Part shown: in pieces, positions 45,094 through 54,967 of the stretch
How the letters are laid out: every line of letters begins with the position of its first letter
Numbering within the stretch: the first letter of the stretch is position 1
Assembly (NCBI RefSeq): GCF_011064615.1
Contig: NZ_JAALJH010000060.1
Span: 1-59,126 of the forward strand
Length of the DNA: 59,126 nucleotides
Reading direction: 5' to 3'
From: Aquisphaera insulae
Lineage (GTDB): Bacteria > Planctomycetota > Planctomycetia > Isosphaerales > Isosphaeraceae
Notes under the pieces: model-generated
What the model saw: the letters and a program-made list of their open reading frames with translations, nothing else
Database searches by the model: none
What the model was told of the DNA's origin: nothing
Made by a program: the position numbers and the translations under genes

Positions 45094-46071
45094 ATGACCC
45101 CCTGGGTCCCGCTGGTGGAGCCGTGCCCCCCCGCCGCCTGCCTGGAGGCGCTCCAGGTCCTCTATCAGAGGGTCCCGCAGGCCGTCCGTGGGCCGCTCGT
45201 CGAGGAGGTCCTCCGGGAGTCCGCCGCCGGCCAGGTCGACCTCGGCGGGCTCTGGGTCGCGTGGGAACGCCCGTGGCGGCCCTCCGCCGCCGATCGGATC
45301 GTGGGGGCCTTCCTGACCCAGGCCCTGGCCGGCCGGGCCGCGGCCGTCTGGGCCCCCGAGGTCCTGCCCTCGCTGAGGCGGACGGCGACGGCCGCCGCGC
45401 TCGTCCGTACCGCCCTGGCCGACCTGAAGCGGCGGGGCTTCCGGATCGTCCAGGCCGTGCTCGACGAATCGGCCCACGGTCGCGGCGTCGGCGACCTCAT
45501 CCGCGGCGGCATGCCGAGGGTCACCGAACTTCTCTATCTCGAGCGGGATACAAGAGTTCCGCTGCCTCCGGCCGCCGCCGCCTCCGGTCCCCCTCCGCTG
45601 GCCTGGCGGCCGTTCAACCCGGCCGAGGCCGACGATTTCCGCAGGCTCCTCCAGGCCACCTATACGTCCAGCCTGGACATGCCGGAGCTCGAAGGGGTCC
45701 GCTCGCTCGACGAGGTCATCGAGGGCCACCGCGCCACCGGTCGATTCGTCCCCTCCCGGTGGCGGCTCGGCCGGGTCCAGGGCGAGCCCGACGCCGCCGT
45801 CGTGCTCCTCCTCGCCGACATCCCCGACCGCGACGTCTGGGAGGTCGTTTATTTAGGGCTCACCCCCGCCGCCCGCGGTCGCGGCCTGGGCCGGTCGGCC
45901 ATCGCCCACGCCCTCGAGCTGGCCGCCCCCCACGCCCCGCGGCTCGAGCTCGCGGTGGACATCCGCAACACCCCGGCCACCCGCCTCTATGCCTCCACCG
46001 GGTTCGTCCCCTTCGACCGCCGCACCGTCCACCTGGTCGTCTTCCGGGAGGGCGGAGCAGCCGGGGGATGA
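45094..46071 (+). CDS. GNAT family N-acetyltransferase
   Basis: A 325-aa protein with a C-terminal GNAT domain (about 165-320). The acetyl-CoA loop is LTPAARGRGLGRSAIAHAL (R/Q-x-x-G-x-G/A pattern). This is followed by LAVDIRNTPATRLYASTGFVP, the typical beta5-alpha4 Asn and Tyr region. The N-terminal half (1-150) looks like a degenerate GNAT copy (AHGRGVGDLIRGGM), so the protein is probably a tandem-GNAT enzyme. ATG 45094 is chosen over 44959 because the upstream residues are unlike a protein core. Substrate unknown. It is divergent from the sigma operon, and the ISL3 element starts 54 bp after it. Confidence 0.8.
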   Translation: MTPWVPLVEPCPPAACLEALQVLYQRVPQAVRGPLVEEVLRESAAGQVDLGGLWVAWERPWRPSAADRIVGAFLTQALAGRAAAVWAPEVLPSLRRTATAAALVRTALADLKRRGFRIVQAVLDESAHGRGVGDLIRGGMPRVTELLYLERDTRVPLPPAAAASGPPPLAWRPFNPAEADDFRRLLQATYTSSLDMPELEGVRSLDEVIEGHRATGRFVPSRWRLGRVQGEPDAAVVLLLADIPDRDVWEVVYLGLTPAARGRGLGRSAIAHALELAAPHAPRLELAVDIRNTPATRLYASTGFVPFDRRTVHLVVFREGGAAGG

Positions 46072-46125
46072 AGGGTGGTCATCATGCCCGCTCGTCAACC
46101 GAAACTCGGCCGTTGCGGTATAGCA

Positions 46126-46152
46126 GGTTCATCCCGCTGAAGCGCGCGCCGG
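46126..46152 (+). repeat. ISL3 left terminal inverted repeat
   Basis: Begins GGTTCATCCCGCTGAAGCGC. The reverse complement of 47459-47485 differs only at the tenth base. Confidence 0.85.
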
Positions 46153-46222
46153 GGCTTGAAAAGCGTGGATATGCTGATTCCACTTGGAGTTGCATTACAA
46201 GACTCCAGTACGGGAGGTCAGC

Positions 46223-47437
46223 ATGTCCACCAGCTTGTTGTATCACGGCTTCGGCATCCGCGGCTACCACTACACCCGGACCGATTTCGGCGACGGGCGG
46301 GTCACCTTCAGCATCCGTCAGGAGCCCTCGACGTGCCGATGCTCGGCCTGCAGGTCGGCGGACGTCATCCATCGCGGCGAGGTCCCCCGCACCTTCCTCT
46401 CGGTGCCGATCGGCTCCAAGCCGACCGCCGTCACCCTCCGAGTCCCGCGCGTCGAGTGCCGCGGCTGCCGGGCCGCCCGCCAGGTCAGGCTCCGCTTCGC
46501 CGACCCGCGGTGGACCTATACTCGCGCCTTCGAGCGCTACGTCATCGAGATGGGCCGCCGCATGACCATCCTCAGCCTCGCCGTCCACCTGGGCGTCGGC
46601 TGGGACCTGATCAAGGACATCCTCAAGCGCGACCTGTCCAGGCGATACGCCAAGCCCAAGCTCAAGCACCTGACTCGGATCGCCATCGACGAGTTCGCCG
46701 TGGCCAAGGGGCATCGCTGCATGACCACGGTGCTGGACCTCGAGAGCGGGGCGGTCGTCTTCGTCGGCGACGGCAAGGCCGCCTCGGCGTTGAGGCCCTT
46801 CTGGAAGCGGCTGCGGCCCAGCGGGGCGAAGATCGAGGCGGTGGCCATGGACATGTCGGCGGCCTATCGCAAGGCGGTCCGGGAGAACCTGCCGAGGGCC
46901 TTGATCGTCTTCGACCACTTCCACATCTCCAAGCTCTTCAACGAGAAGCTGACGGAGTTGCGGAGGGACCTGCATCGGGAGCTGACCGACGGGCTGGGGA
47001 AGCGGGTGCTCAAGGGCGTGCGGTGGCTGATCCTCAAGGATCCCGCGAACCTGGACGAGGACAAGGACGAGAAGCGGCGGCTGAAGGAGGCGCTGAAGCT
47101 GAACGAGCCGCTGGCGACCGCCTACTACATGAAGGAGGAGTTGAGGTGGTTCTGGGAGCAGCCCGGCAAGGCATTCGCGACGAGCTTCCTCGACGGCTGG
47201 CTGAGGCGGGCGCAGGCATCCGGCGTGAAGGTCCTGCAGCGGATGGCCAAGGCGCTGGCGCTGTACCGCAGCGGCCTGCTGGCCTACTACGAGGCCATGA
47301 TCACCAGCGGCCCCCTGGAGGGGACCAACAACAAGATCAAGGTCCTCAAGCGCGTGGCCTACGGGTATCGCGACCATGAGTTCTTCAAGCTGAAGATACT
47401 GTCGCTCCATGAGACGAGATACGAATTGATAGGATAG
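46223..47437 (+). CDS. ISL3 family transposase
   Basis: A 404-aa DDE transposase, normal length for ISL3. The N-terminal zinc-binding region has CRCSAC and a later CRGCRAAR, then an HTH region. The catalytic domain has Asp156 (AIDEFAVAKG), Asp231 (VFDHFHISK) and Glu366 (GPLEGTNNKIK). The C-terminal motif YGYRDHEFFKLKIL is a family hallmark. ATG 46223 is chosen for the GGGAGG just upstream. No frameshift or stop is present, so the element could still be active. Confidence 0.93.
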   Translation: MSTSLLYHGFGIRGYHYTRTDFGDGRVTFSIRQEPSTCRCSACRSADVIHRGEVPRTFLSVPIGSKPTAVTLRVPRVECRGCRAARQVRLRFADPRWTYTRAFERYVIEMGRRMTILSLAVHLGVGWDLIKDILKRDLSRRYAKPKLKHLTRIAIDEFAVAKGHRCMTTVLDLESGAVVFVGDGKAASALRPFWKRLRPSGAKIEAVAMDMSAAYRKAVRENLPRALIVFDHFHISKLFNEKLTELRRDLHRELTDGLGKRVLKGVRWLILKDPANLDEDKDEKRRLKEALKLNEPLATAYYMKEELRWFWEQPGKAFATSFLDGWLRRAQASGVKVLQRMAKALALYRSGLLAYYEAMITSGPLEGTNNKIKVLKRVAYGYRDHEFFKLKILSLHETRYELIG

Positions 47438-47458
47438 CTGCGCCATCCACACTACAGG

Positions 47459-47485
47459 CCGGCGCGCGCTTCAGCCGGATGAACC
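47459..47485 (-). repeat. ISL3 right terminal inverted repeat
   Basis: Inverted partner of 46126-46152, ending 22-48 bp after the transposase stop. Confidence 0.85.
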
Positions 47486-47658
47486 GGATAGGTTGCGTAA
47501 GGACAACGGCGCTATGACGGCGTGAAAGTCCGGGGAAGATGGGGTGTTCATTGTTATTGGCCTGACCCGTGAGACTGACCCTGACGGAGAACAGGACGCG
47601 GGTGTCAGTCGGTCTGTTCCTTCTCGAGGGTCTCCAACGGCATCGCACGATGTCGCAA

Positions 47659-50600
47659 TCATCGTGCAGATGGGCCCGCGAATGGTTCGCTCGGGAACTC
47701 GGCATCGAGAAGCAATGACTCGGCCTCGCCCCGAATGAGGGCGAGCTCCTGGAGATCCCAGTAGGTGGCCGACGCATCGACCTGCCAGGTGCGGAGACGA
47801 TCGAGCCACTTTCGTGCTTCGGCAGGCTTCCCCGCGCTCGACCAGGCCACGGCCAGGTAGGCCCAGTCGGTCGGCAGCTCCGGCACCTTCGAGGCGGCCA
47901 GACCCTCGTTGAGTCGCGCGATCGCATCGTCGAACCGGCCTGCGCGGAGCAGCAGGCCGCCCAGCGAGCACGAGAGAAGATGCCGGTAGATCGGCGAAGG
48001 TGCGGGGCTGACCGCGAGCCGCCGCTCGAACTGCTCGATGCGCCGCCGGAGATCCTCGTGGGCGGCGGGCGCGAGGGCCAGGACCGACGCCTCGGCGAGC
48101 GCATTCCAGACGACCGTCGGGTCCGGCCCCAGGCGGCCTGCGAACGCCGCGCAGGCCTCGGCATAACCGGCGTGGTCACCCGCCTTCAGGCAGGCGACCG
48201 CCCAGGCCTGCGCCAGGTCCCGGCCGATCGCACCCCGGCGGCCGCAGCGCGCGAGCAGGTCGGCGGCCTCGGCCCATCGGCCTGCGCGCCCGAGCTCCTC
48301 GGCGCGGGGGAGGGCCAGCCCCGCGTCGGGCCCCAGCTCGTAGACGCGGGCGAGCTCGGCCACGCGGTCGGCCTCGCGTCCGAGCTTCCCGTAGACCGCT
48401 GCCCGCTCCTCGTGGAGCAAGGCGTCGTTGGACCGTGACGCGATCAGGCGGTCGAGATACCAGAGGGCCTCGGCCCAGCGGTCGCGCCAGGTGCAGTCGA
48501 GCATCGCATGAGCCTGGACGTCGAGGACCAGATCCTTCGAGGCGTGCCGCAAGGCTCGGTCGTAATCGGCGGCGGCCTCCTCGAGACGGTCGGAGCGGGA
48601 CCTCGCCCTCGCCCTTCGGGCGTACAGGGACCAGTCCTCGGGATGGGTGGCGATCAGGCGGTCCAGATGCCAGATCGCCGCGAAGGTGTTGCCCATCTGC
48701 TCGGCCTCGCGGGCCAATGTCGCGTGCCAGGCGGGATCGACCTCGCGCCGTAGCGCGGCCGGGTCGACGTGGCCAAGGCGTTCGAGCCGGTCGCGCCAGG
48801 CCGGGGCGTCGAGCCGGGCGATCGAGCGATCAGGCTCCATCCGCATGCCCGTGCGGGCCTCGATGCGGAGCCTCAGGTCGTCCGGCCCCTCGTCGACGAG
48901 GGGGCTCGGGACGCGCCAGACGCGGGTATTCCCGGCGACGTCGATGCCCGCGACCGACTGGCCGTCCAGCGTGAAGGCGACCTTGTTGACCGCGTATTCC
49001 ATGAACCGCGGGGGGCCAATCGGTTGCGACGTGGCCGGGTCGCAGAGGCGCACCGAACCGTCCTGGAATCCCACCGCGACCAGTCCGCCATCGCTGCGGA
49101 AGACGCTGCAGAGAGCCGGCGACGGCACGGCCAACAGCCGGGCCAGGACGCCGCCGGTCGAGGCGTCGCGCAGGGTGACGCCACCGTCCCTGCCGAGCGT
49201 CAGGAAGGCCCTGCCGTCGGGGCGGATGCCGCCGGAGGTCTCGTCGGCCATCGGCCCGCCGACCGCGCGGCCCTGAGAGGCGTCCCAGAGCTGGGTGTAA
49301 TGGTCATGGGCCGCGAGCAGGGTCGTCCCGTCGGGAAAGAACTCGATCCGCCGGACTGGCTCGCTGCTCGGCAGGAGTTCCCCGATGCGAGTGCCCGCAT
49401 CGGCGTCCCAGAGCCGGATGCCGGGCTTGCCGGTATGATCATTCGACAGGCCGACGGCGAGCTTCGTGCCATCCGGGCTGTACGCCAGGCTGAGCACAAT
49501 CTCTCCCTGCGGAAGCGGGCGGCCGATCTCCTCGCCGGTGGCGGTGTCCCACCGTCGGACGAGGCCGCTGAAATCCCCGGTGGCCAGGACCTTGCCGTCG
49601 GGCCGGAATGCCAGGGCCACGACGAAGTTGATCTGCGGGATCGGCGGGACCCGCAGTCGGCCGGTGCCCGTCTCCCAGATCCTCACCTCGCCGGTCGGAA
49701 AGTGGGGAGGATTGCTGCCGGTCGCGAAGAGGCTCCCATCCCGACTGAGGGCGAGCCCGCGCACGTGCCAGCCCGGATAGTGCGGGGTGGGTCGTCCCAG
49801 CGCGCGGCCGGTCGCGAGGTCCGTGACGCGGACCTGCTGCCGTCCCGAGACGCCCGTCGCCTCGGTGAGCGCGACCCGTCCGTCGGTCACGAAGCCCTGA
49901 GACAGCAAGCTCAGCGCCAGCGATTCCCGCTCGGGTCGCGTGTCCGCCGTCGTGGCCTGGCGATCGGACCGGTCGGCCGCGGTCGGTTCGGCCTCCGGGG
50001 AGACCTGCCAGATGCGATAGGTCTTGTCGCTCGCGTGAGTGACGACGGTCAGGCCGTCCGGATGAGTTCGGAAGTCGTGACCGTCCCCCGCCGAGGATAA
50101 TCCCGACCCCCGGACCTGCCCATCCGGTGCCCGACGCAGCAGCCAGAGGTTGTCCGTCAGCGTCAGGATTCGATCGCCGGCGGGAGCGTAGGTGAAATAC
50201 GTCGTACTCGCCATGATCGGACTGAGGGGTTGTCCCCGGCCCGCGTCCCAGAACCGCGAGACCTGAGCACCGCCCTCGAAGAGCATCCCTCCGGTGGAGA
50301 CCGTCGCGTAGAGCGACGTCCCGTCCGGGCTGAATCCGCCCCACCATCGGCCCTTGCTCAATTCCTTTGTAGTTTCTCCGGTAGGCCACGAGAGCAGCCG
50401 TCGGCCCGAGGGCAAGTCGTGGAGGGCCAACCGCATCTCGCCATCCTGGGTGGCGTGGATGGCCACGGTCTTCGCGTCCGGGGCCACGGCGCAGGTCCCC
50501 GTCAACTCCAGGGGCTCGCCCCGCACCGAGCCGGTGGTCGCGTCCAGCAGGGTTAACCGGAGCTTGGCGGAATTCTCCTCATGAAGGGCCGCAATGACGG

Positions 50601-52731
50601 TGGAACCGTCAGCGCTCACCGCGATTTCGAAGGCGGTCCCTCCGGGCAAGGGCGTGCCCGTCCAGAGCACGGACCCGCTGGCGACCGCGACGGCCACGAC
50701 CGCCCGTGACTCCGTGAAAGCAAACAGCACCTTGCCGTCGGGCCCGAAGACGAACGGACTGACCGCGCCGGGGAACGTCTTTCGAAGCGCCCCCGTCGCC
50801 GTGTCCCAGAGATGGATGGGCGTCGCGCGCTCCCGATCGCGGGGATTGAAGCCCGTCGCGAACGTCGCGCCGTCGGGGCTGAACCCTAGGTCGGAGCACT
50901 CACCGGCGGCCTCCACGATCCGGAGCGGCCGGTGCACTTGCCCGAGCCAGGCGCCTAGGTTCCAGCGGACGGCCTTCCGGAAGTCGCTTGCATTCTCGGG
51001 GGCGGTCCTCAGGGCCTCGAGCATCCAGTGCAGGCCGTGGTCGGCCTGGCCCCCCTGGCCCAGGGCGATCCCCTTCTCGAGCGCCAGGCTCGCCGAGAGC
51101 TGCAGCGACTTGTCCCGCTCCTCGGTCACCAGGCGCCGGGCCTGGAGGGCTTCGTTGCGATCGAGCTGCGACTGCCGGTTGGCCAGCGATTCACTCAGGG
51201 CGATCGTCTTGAAATGGGAGGCCGTCACCAGCGACCCGATCGTGACGGCGATGAGCAACGCCGTGAGCACGCCGCCCAGGATCGCCACCACCGGGTTGCG
51301 GCGGGCCCAGCGCCAGTAGCGTTCCGTCGTGCTCACCTGTCGGGCCTTGATCGGCTCGTCGGCCAGGAACCTCCGCAGGTCCTCGGCCATTGCCTCGGCC
51401 GTCGGGTAGCGCCGCTCCGGGAGCTTGTCCAGCGCCTTGAGTACGATCGTTTCGAGGTCCCGCGGGATCCGATCGTCGAGCGACCGAGGCCGGGTCGGCT
51501 CCTCGTTCTTGACCTGCTCGATGAGCTTCAGGCGATCGGACGAACGGTACGCGGGGCGGAGCGTCAGCAGCTCGTAGAGGGTCATGCCCAGGGCATAGAT
51601 GTCGGCGCGGGCGTCCCCCTCTCCGCGGAACCGCTCCGGCGGCATGTAGCGGAGCGTGCCGAGGATGTCGCCGGTGGCCGTCAGGCCGTCCTCCTCCGCC
51701 TTGGCCAGCCCGAAGTCGGTGATCCAGACGACTCCGGCGGTGTCCAGCAGGAGGTTCGACGGCTTGATGTCACGATGGACGACCCCGCGGGCATGGGCGT
51801 AGGCCAGCCCCTGCGCCACCTGGCGGCCGATCTGGGCCACGCTCCGGAAGAACGGCTGGCGGCGGCCGGACGTGTCGATCTTCGACACGTGCGTCCCCCC
51901 CGGCAGCACCGCCGAGCCCGACAGGTCCGCCGGGCGCCGGGGTGGCGGTCCGTCGCCGTCCGGCCAGGCCGACTCATGTCCCAGGATTGCGGCCGGTTCG
52001 AGCCGCTCGGTCGGGGCCGGGTCATCCGCCTCGTGCCCCTCGCGCACGAGCGATTCCGGCCCCTCGGTCGCCAGCCGGCCGCCGAGGAGCGATTCGGCGA
52101 TCCGGCCGGACGGTCGTGATGGGTGCCCGTCGGACGTGCTGGCATGGGCGGGGCCGGTGCCCTCCAGTCGGCCTTCCCGATCGGGCGAGCGGAGCCGTTT
52201 CAGCTCCTCGATGACCTGGTCGAGCCCCTGGCCGACGATGAGCTGCATGGCGTAGAAGGCGACGTCGCCCTCGCGCCCGACCTCGAAGACCGGCACGATG
52301 TTGGTGTGGTGCAGCCGGGCCGCCGCCTTGGCCTCGCGACGGAAGCGGTTCTCCGCCCTCCGGTCGCCCACGGCGTGGCCGGGGAGGACCTTCAGGGCCA
52401 CGCGGCGGCCGAGCGACACCTGCTCGGCCTCGTAGACCGTCCCCATCCCTCCCCGGCCGATCTCGCCCAGGATGCGGTAGTCGCCGAGCTGCCGGCTCGG
52501 GCCGGAGGACGCCGCGGGCATGGCCCTCGCGGCGGGTCCCGGCTCGGGGTCGATCGTCAGGTCCTGCTCGACCCGCACCATGGCGGGCAACAGCCTGCGG
52601 ATCTGCCCGGCCAGCTCGGGGTGGCGGGCGGCGAGTTCCTCGATGCTCGGCCGCTCGCCGGCGCGATAGCGCTCCAGGAATGACTCGGCGACGATCTCGA
52701 AGGGGTCGCAATCGGAAGTGGCGTCGCTCAT
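47659..52731 (-). CDS. Ser/Thr protein kinase with WD40 and TPR domains
   Basis: A 1690-aa membrane-anchored Hanks-type kinase. The Gly loop is GEIGRGGMG (89-97), the ATP Lys114 is in VALKVLPGH, and the catalytic loop HRDIKPSN starts at His319, then DFGLAK and an APE-like MPPERF. An insertion of roughly 120 low-complexity residues (about 165-290) separates the hinge from the C-lobe. One TM helix at about 478-502. The extracytoplasmic part has WD40-type repeats (about 600-1230) with repeated D-G-x-x-x-A/V-T motifs, then TPR-like repeats to the end. ATG 52731 overlaps the sigma gene's TGA (ATGA), so sigma and kinase are translated together. Such kinases may activate the partner sigma by phosphorylation in planctomycetes; here this is inference. 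Confidence 0.9.
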   Translation of the reverse strand: MSDATSDCDPFEIVAESFLERYRAGERPSIEELAARHPELAGQIRRLLPAMVRVEQDLTIDPEPGPAARAMPAASSGPSRQLGDYRILGEIGRGGMGTVYEAEQVSLGRRVALKVLPGHAVGDRRAENRFRREAKAAARLHHTNIVPVFEVGREGDVAFYAMQLIVGQGLDQVIEELKRLRSPDREGRLEGTGPAHASTSDGHPSRPSGRIAESLLGGRLATEGPESLVREGHEADDPAPTERLEPAAILGHESAWPDGDGPPPRRPADLSGSAVLPGGTHVSKIDTSGRRQPFFRSVAQIGRQVAQGLAYAHARGVVHRDIKPSNLLLDTAGVVWITDFGLAKAEEDGLTATGDILGTLRYMPPERFRGEGDARADIYALGMTLYELLTLRPAYRSSDRLKLIEQVKNEEPTRPRSLDDRIPRDLETIVLKALDKLPERRYPTAEAMAEDLRRFLADEPIKARQVSTTERYWRWARRNPVVAILGGVLTALLIAVTIGSLVTASHFKTIALSESLANRQSQLDRNEALQARRLVTEERDKSLQLSASLALEKGIALGQGGQADHGLHWMLEALRTAPENASDFRKAVRWNLGAWLGQVHRPLRIVEAAGECSDLGFSPDGATFATGFNPRDRERATPIHLWDTATGALRKTFPGAVSPFVFGPDGKVLFAFTESRAVVAVAVASGSVLWTGTPLPGGTAFEIAVSADGSTVIAALHEENSAKLRLTLLDATTGSVRGEPLELTGTCAVAPDAKTVAIHATQDGEMRLALHDLPSGRRLLSWPTGETTKELSKGRWWGGFSPDGTSLYATVSTGGMLFEGGAQVSRFWDAGRGQPLSPIMASTTYFTYAPAGDRILTLTDNLWLLRRAPDGQVRGSGLSSAGDGHDFRTHPDGLTVVTHASDKTYRIWQVSPEAEPTAADRSDRQATTADTRPERESLALSLLSQGFVTDGRVALTEATGVSGRQQVRVTDLATGRALGRPTPHYPGWHVRGLALSRDGSLFATGSNPPHFPTGEVRIWETGTGRLRVPPIPQINFVVALAFRPDGKVLATGDFSGLVRRWDTATGEEIGRPLPQGEIVLSLAYSPDGTKLAVGLSNDHTGKPGIRLWDADAGTRIGELLPSSEPVRRIEFFPDGTTLLAAHDHYTQLWDASQGRAVGGPMADETSGGIRPDGRAFLTLGRDGGVTLRDASTGGVLARLLAVPSPALCSVFRSDGGLVAVGFQDGSVRLCDPATSQPIGPPRFMEYAVNKVAFTLDGQSVAGIDVAGNTRVWRVPSPLVDEGPDDLRLRIEARTGMRMEPDRSIARLDAPAWRDRLERLGHVDPAALRREVDPAWHATLAREAEQMGNTFAAIWHLDRLIATHPEDWSLYARRARARSRSDRLEEAAADYDRALRHASKDLVLDVQAHAMLDCTWRDRWAEALWYLDRLIASRSNDALLHEERAAVYGKLGREADRVAELARVYELGPDAGLALPRAEELGRAGRWAEAADLLARCGRRGAIGRDLAQAWAVACLKAGDHAGYAEACAAFAGRLGPDPTVVWNALAEASVLALAPAAHEDLRRRIEQFERRLAVSPAPSPIYRHLLSCSLGGLLLRAGRFDDAIARLNEGLAASKVPELPTDWAYLAVAWSSAGKPAEARKWLDRLRTWQVDASATYWDLQELALIRGEAESLLLDAEFPSEPFAGPSAR

Positions 52732-53372
52732 GGCGCGTCCCCGCCGACGCCCCCCGGGAGATCGCCCAGGATCTTCTCCAGCCGCTCCAGCGCCCGCGTG
52801 TACCGCTTGCTCGCCGCCGCCCTCTCCAGGCCGAGCGCCGCGGCGGCGTCGACGTTGCTCATCTGCTCGTAATGTCGGAGCACCAGGACCTCCCGGTCGA
52901 TCGGATCCATGCGGTTGAGGGCCTCCTGGAGCTGCAGCTTGCGCTCGGCCCGCATCGCCGCCTGGAGCGGGCTGGTCAGCTTGCCCAGCAGCCGGGCTGC
53001 CAGGGCCCCCGAGCTGACGCCGGGCATGGCGCCGCGGTAAATCGAGACCTCCCGGCCGACGTCGCGGCCAGGCCGGGCCAGATACCGCCGATGGCAGTCG
53101 GCCACGCGTTGACCCACGAGGAATCGCAGCCAGATGTAGAAGGACACCGAGGGGTCGCGGATGTAGTCGTCCAGCCGCTTGATGGCGTCCAGGTATCCCT
53201 CCTGGATCACGTCCGAGGCGTCGACGCGGCCCTGGAGCCGCGGGTCGAGGCGCAACGCCACCATACGCCGCAATCGGGCGCGGTAACGGGCGAGCAACTC
53301 GACGAGCGCCTCTCGATCGCCGGCGGCAACGCGGGCGACGAGGTCGGGCACCTGGCCTGGTGGTAGCGACAT
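52728..53372 (-). CDS. ECF sigma factor coupled to the kinase
   Basis: A 214-aa ECF sigma factor of the type common beside planctomycete kinases. Region 2 contains VDASDVIQEGYLDAIKRLDDY and FYIWLRFLVGQRVADCHRRY. Region 4 contains LNRMDPIDREVLVLRHYEQM and the HTH NVDAAAALGLERAAASKRYTRA. No anti-sigma gene is adjacent; the overlapping kinase gene is the probable regulator. ATG 53372 is preferred over 53381 because AGGATGAAAGAT gives it a correctly spaced Shine-Dalgarno sequence. A 50-bp repeat shared with 54968-55024 lies about 110-165 bp upstream. Confidence 0.9.
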   Translation of the reverse strand: MSLPPGQVPDLVARVAAGDREALVELLARYRARLRRMVALRLDPRLQGRVDASDVIQEGYLDAIKRLDDYIRDPSVSFYIWLRFLVGQRVADCHRRYLARPGRDVGREVSIYRGAMPGVSSGALAARLLGKLTSPLQAAMRAERKLQLQEALNRMDPIDREVLVLRHYEQMSNVDAAAALGLERAAASKRYTRALERLEKILGDLPGGVGGDAP

Positions 53373-53972
53373 ATCTTTCATCCTATTACTTCTACTGCCA
53401 GCCGCAAGCCGCTCGCGACGATCCCCCCGCATTTTGGCCGCCTGGGCCTTGGTAGGCCGTCGCTGCCATAATCCGACGACCTCGAGAATTTCTCACGCAA
53501 CCGGTCTCGCATCGCCGCCGGCTGGCAGTACCAGGGATTAAGTCCAGTTTGAAAGCGGCGCCCGTGCGGGGTCGTGTTGACCACCCGCGGAGGAGCAGGC
53601 GGGAAACAATCGAGGCCCGGAAACAGCGGCGGATGCAGCCGGGTGGGTCCGGTCAACGCCCTGCGGCCAGGGTGAGTCAACGGTATTGGCCGTCACGGCC
53701 TCAATGGGCGGATTCGATGTTTGATCGACGACTTCGAGATTATTCCACCAAATCCAAACGCGCATCGTGATCGGCCCGCAGTACAGGTGGTAAGCCCGGC
53801 GCGAAGCCAGAGCCGACCGGGGTCGTGATGACCACCGCCTGGGCCGGAGACCACCAGCGTCGCGTCATCGCCTGGGGTTACACCCCGAGCGATCGTTCCA
53901 CGCGCCGTGAACCTCGACCTTGACATAACGCAACCACAGCCTCGCAGCTCGTGACGCAGGTGGTGACGAATC
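53373..53972. other. intergenic region between divergent operons
   Basis: 600 bp with no gene I can support. It contains repeat copy 1 (53481-53537) and presumably the promoters of the sigma-kinase operon and the TIGR03032 gene. An AATAATC-type AT-rich patch on the reverse strand near 53740 may be part of one. Confidence 0.5.
53481..53537. repeat. ~50-bp dispersed repeat, copy 1
   Basis: The consensus AATT-CT-CGCAACC-GTCTCG-A-C then CCGCCGGCTGGCAGTAC is shared with 54968-55024 at roughly three quarters of positions. It lies upstream of the sigma-kinase operon, and on the opposite strand upstream of the TIGR03032 gene. Confidence 0.6.
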
Positions 53973-54948
53973 ATGACGACAATGGTTTCCCCGCCCCAAC
54001 CGGCGCTGGACAACGGCCGCCCCAAGGCGGACACCCCGGCGCCCTTGCGGGCGGTCCACACGTCCAACTTTCCCGTGCTCTTGCGGCAGTTCGGCGCCTC
54101 ACTGCTGGTGACCACGTACCAGGCCGGCAAGCTGGTGATGGTCCGCGACGAGGGGGACCACCTCAACACCCACTTCCGCGCCTTCCAGGCCCCCATGGGC
54201 ATGGCTCTATCCGGCGGCCGGCTGGCCGTCGGCACCCAGATGCAGGTCTGGGAATTTGTCGACGCCCCGGCCGTGACGGCCAGGCTGGAGCCGCCGGGCC
54301 GGCACGACGCCTGCTTCCTGCCCCGCTCCAGCCACGTCACCGGCAACATCCAGATCCACGAGATGGCCTGGGGCGCCGGCGACGAGCTCTGGGTCGTGAA
54401 CACCCGGTTCTCCTGCCTCTGCACGCTCGACGGCTCGGCCAGCTTCGCGCCGCGGTGGCGGCCGCCGTTCGTCACCGCGCTCGAGCCCACGGACCGCTGC
54501 CATCTGAACGGCCTGGGGATGGTCGACGGCCGCCCGCGCTACGTCACGGCGCTGGGCGAGACCGACGAGCCGGCCGGCTGGCGGGCGAACAAGGCGAAGG
54601 GCGGCATCGTGATGGATGTGGCCTCGGGAGAGGTGATCGCCCGCGGCCTGTCGATGCCCCACTCGCCGCGATGGTACGGCGGGCGGCTGTGGGTCTGCGA
54701 GTCGGGCGCGGGGACGTTCGGATCCATCGACCCGAACACCGGCAAGTACGAGCCGATCGCCGAGGTGCCGGGCTTCACCCGCGGCGTGGACTTCGCGGGC
54801 AACCTTGCCTTCGTCGGCCTCTCTCAGGTGCGCGAGAGCGCCGTCTTCAGCGGCATCCCGATCACCGAACGGCTGAAGGCGGAGGAGCGGACCTGCGGCG
54901 TCTGCGTGATCGACCTGAGGAGCGGCCAGGTGGTCGGTCTCCTCCGTC
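53973..54948 (+). pseudogene. TIGR03032 family protein, 3'-truncated
   Basis: Residues 1-~325 match the TIGR03032 family (beta-propeller-like proteins of unknown function). Seen: HTSNFPVLLRQFGASLLVTTYQAGKL, FQAPMGMALSGGRLAVGT, HLNGLGMVDGRPRYVTALG, SMPHSPRWYGGRLWVCESGAG and CGVCVIDLRSGQVV. Family members continue about 50-60 residues past this point, but here similarity stops near 54948. The frame remains open through non-family sequence and the repeat, then into the sialidase-like gene, ending only at 57107. So the gene has lost its own 3' end and stop codon. The frame could give a 1044-aa fusion product, but a separate start for the downstream protein is more likely. Confidence 0.7.
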
Positions 54949-54967
54949 GGCCGCCTCGGTCACTCCC

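Larger units (their letters stand above)
46126..47485 (+). mobile_element. complete ISL3-family insertion sequence
   Basis: 1360 bp bounded by 27-bp inverted repeats matching at 26 of 27 positions, with one intact transposase gene. The 8-bp flanks GTATAGCA and GGATAGGT agree at only 5 positions, so a target duplication is at best decayed. The element sits between the GNAT and kinase genes without breaking either. Confidence 0.85.

Noticed and set aside
46118..47493. 8-bp target-site duplication of the ISL3 element
   Set aside because: GTATAGCA and GGATAGGT match at only five positions, so I do not call one.
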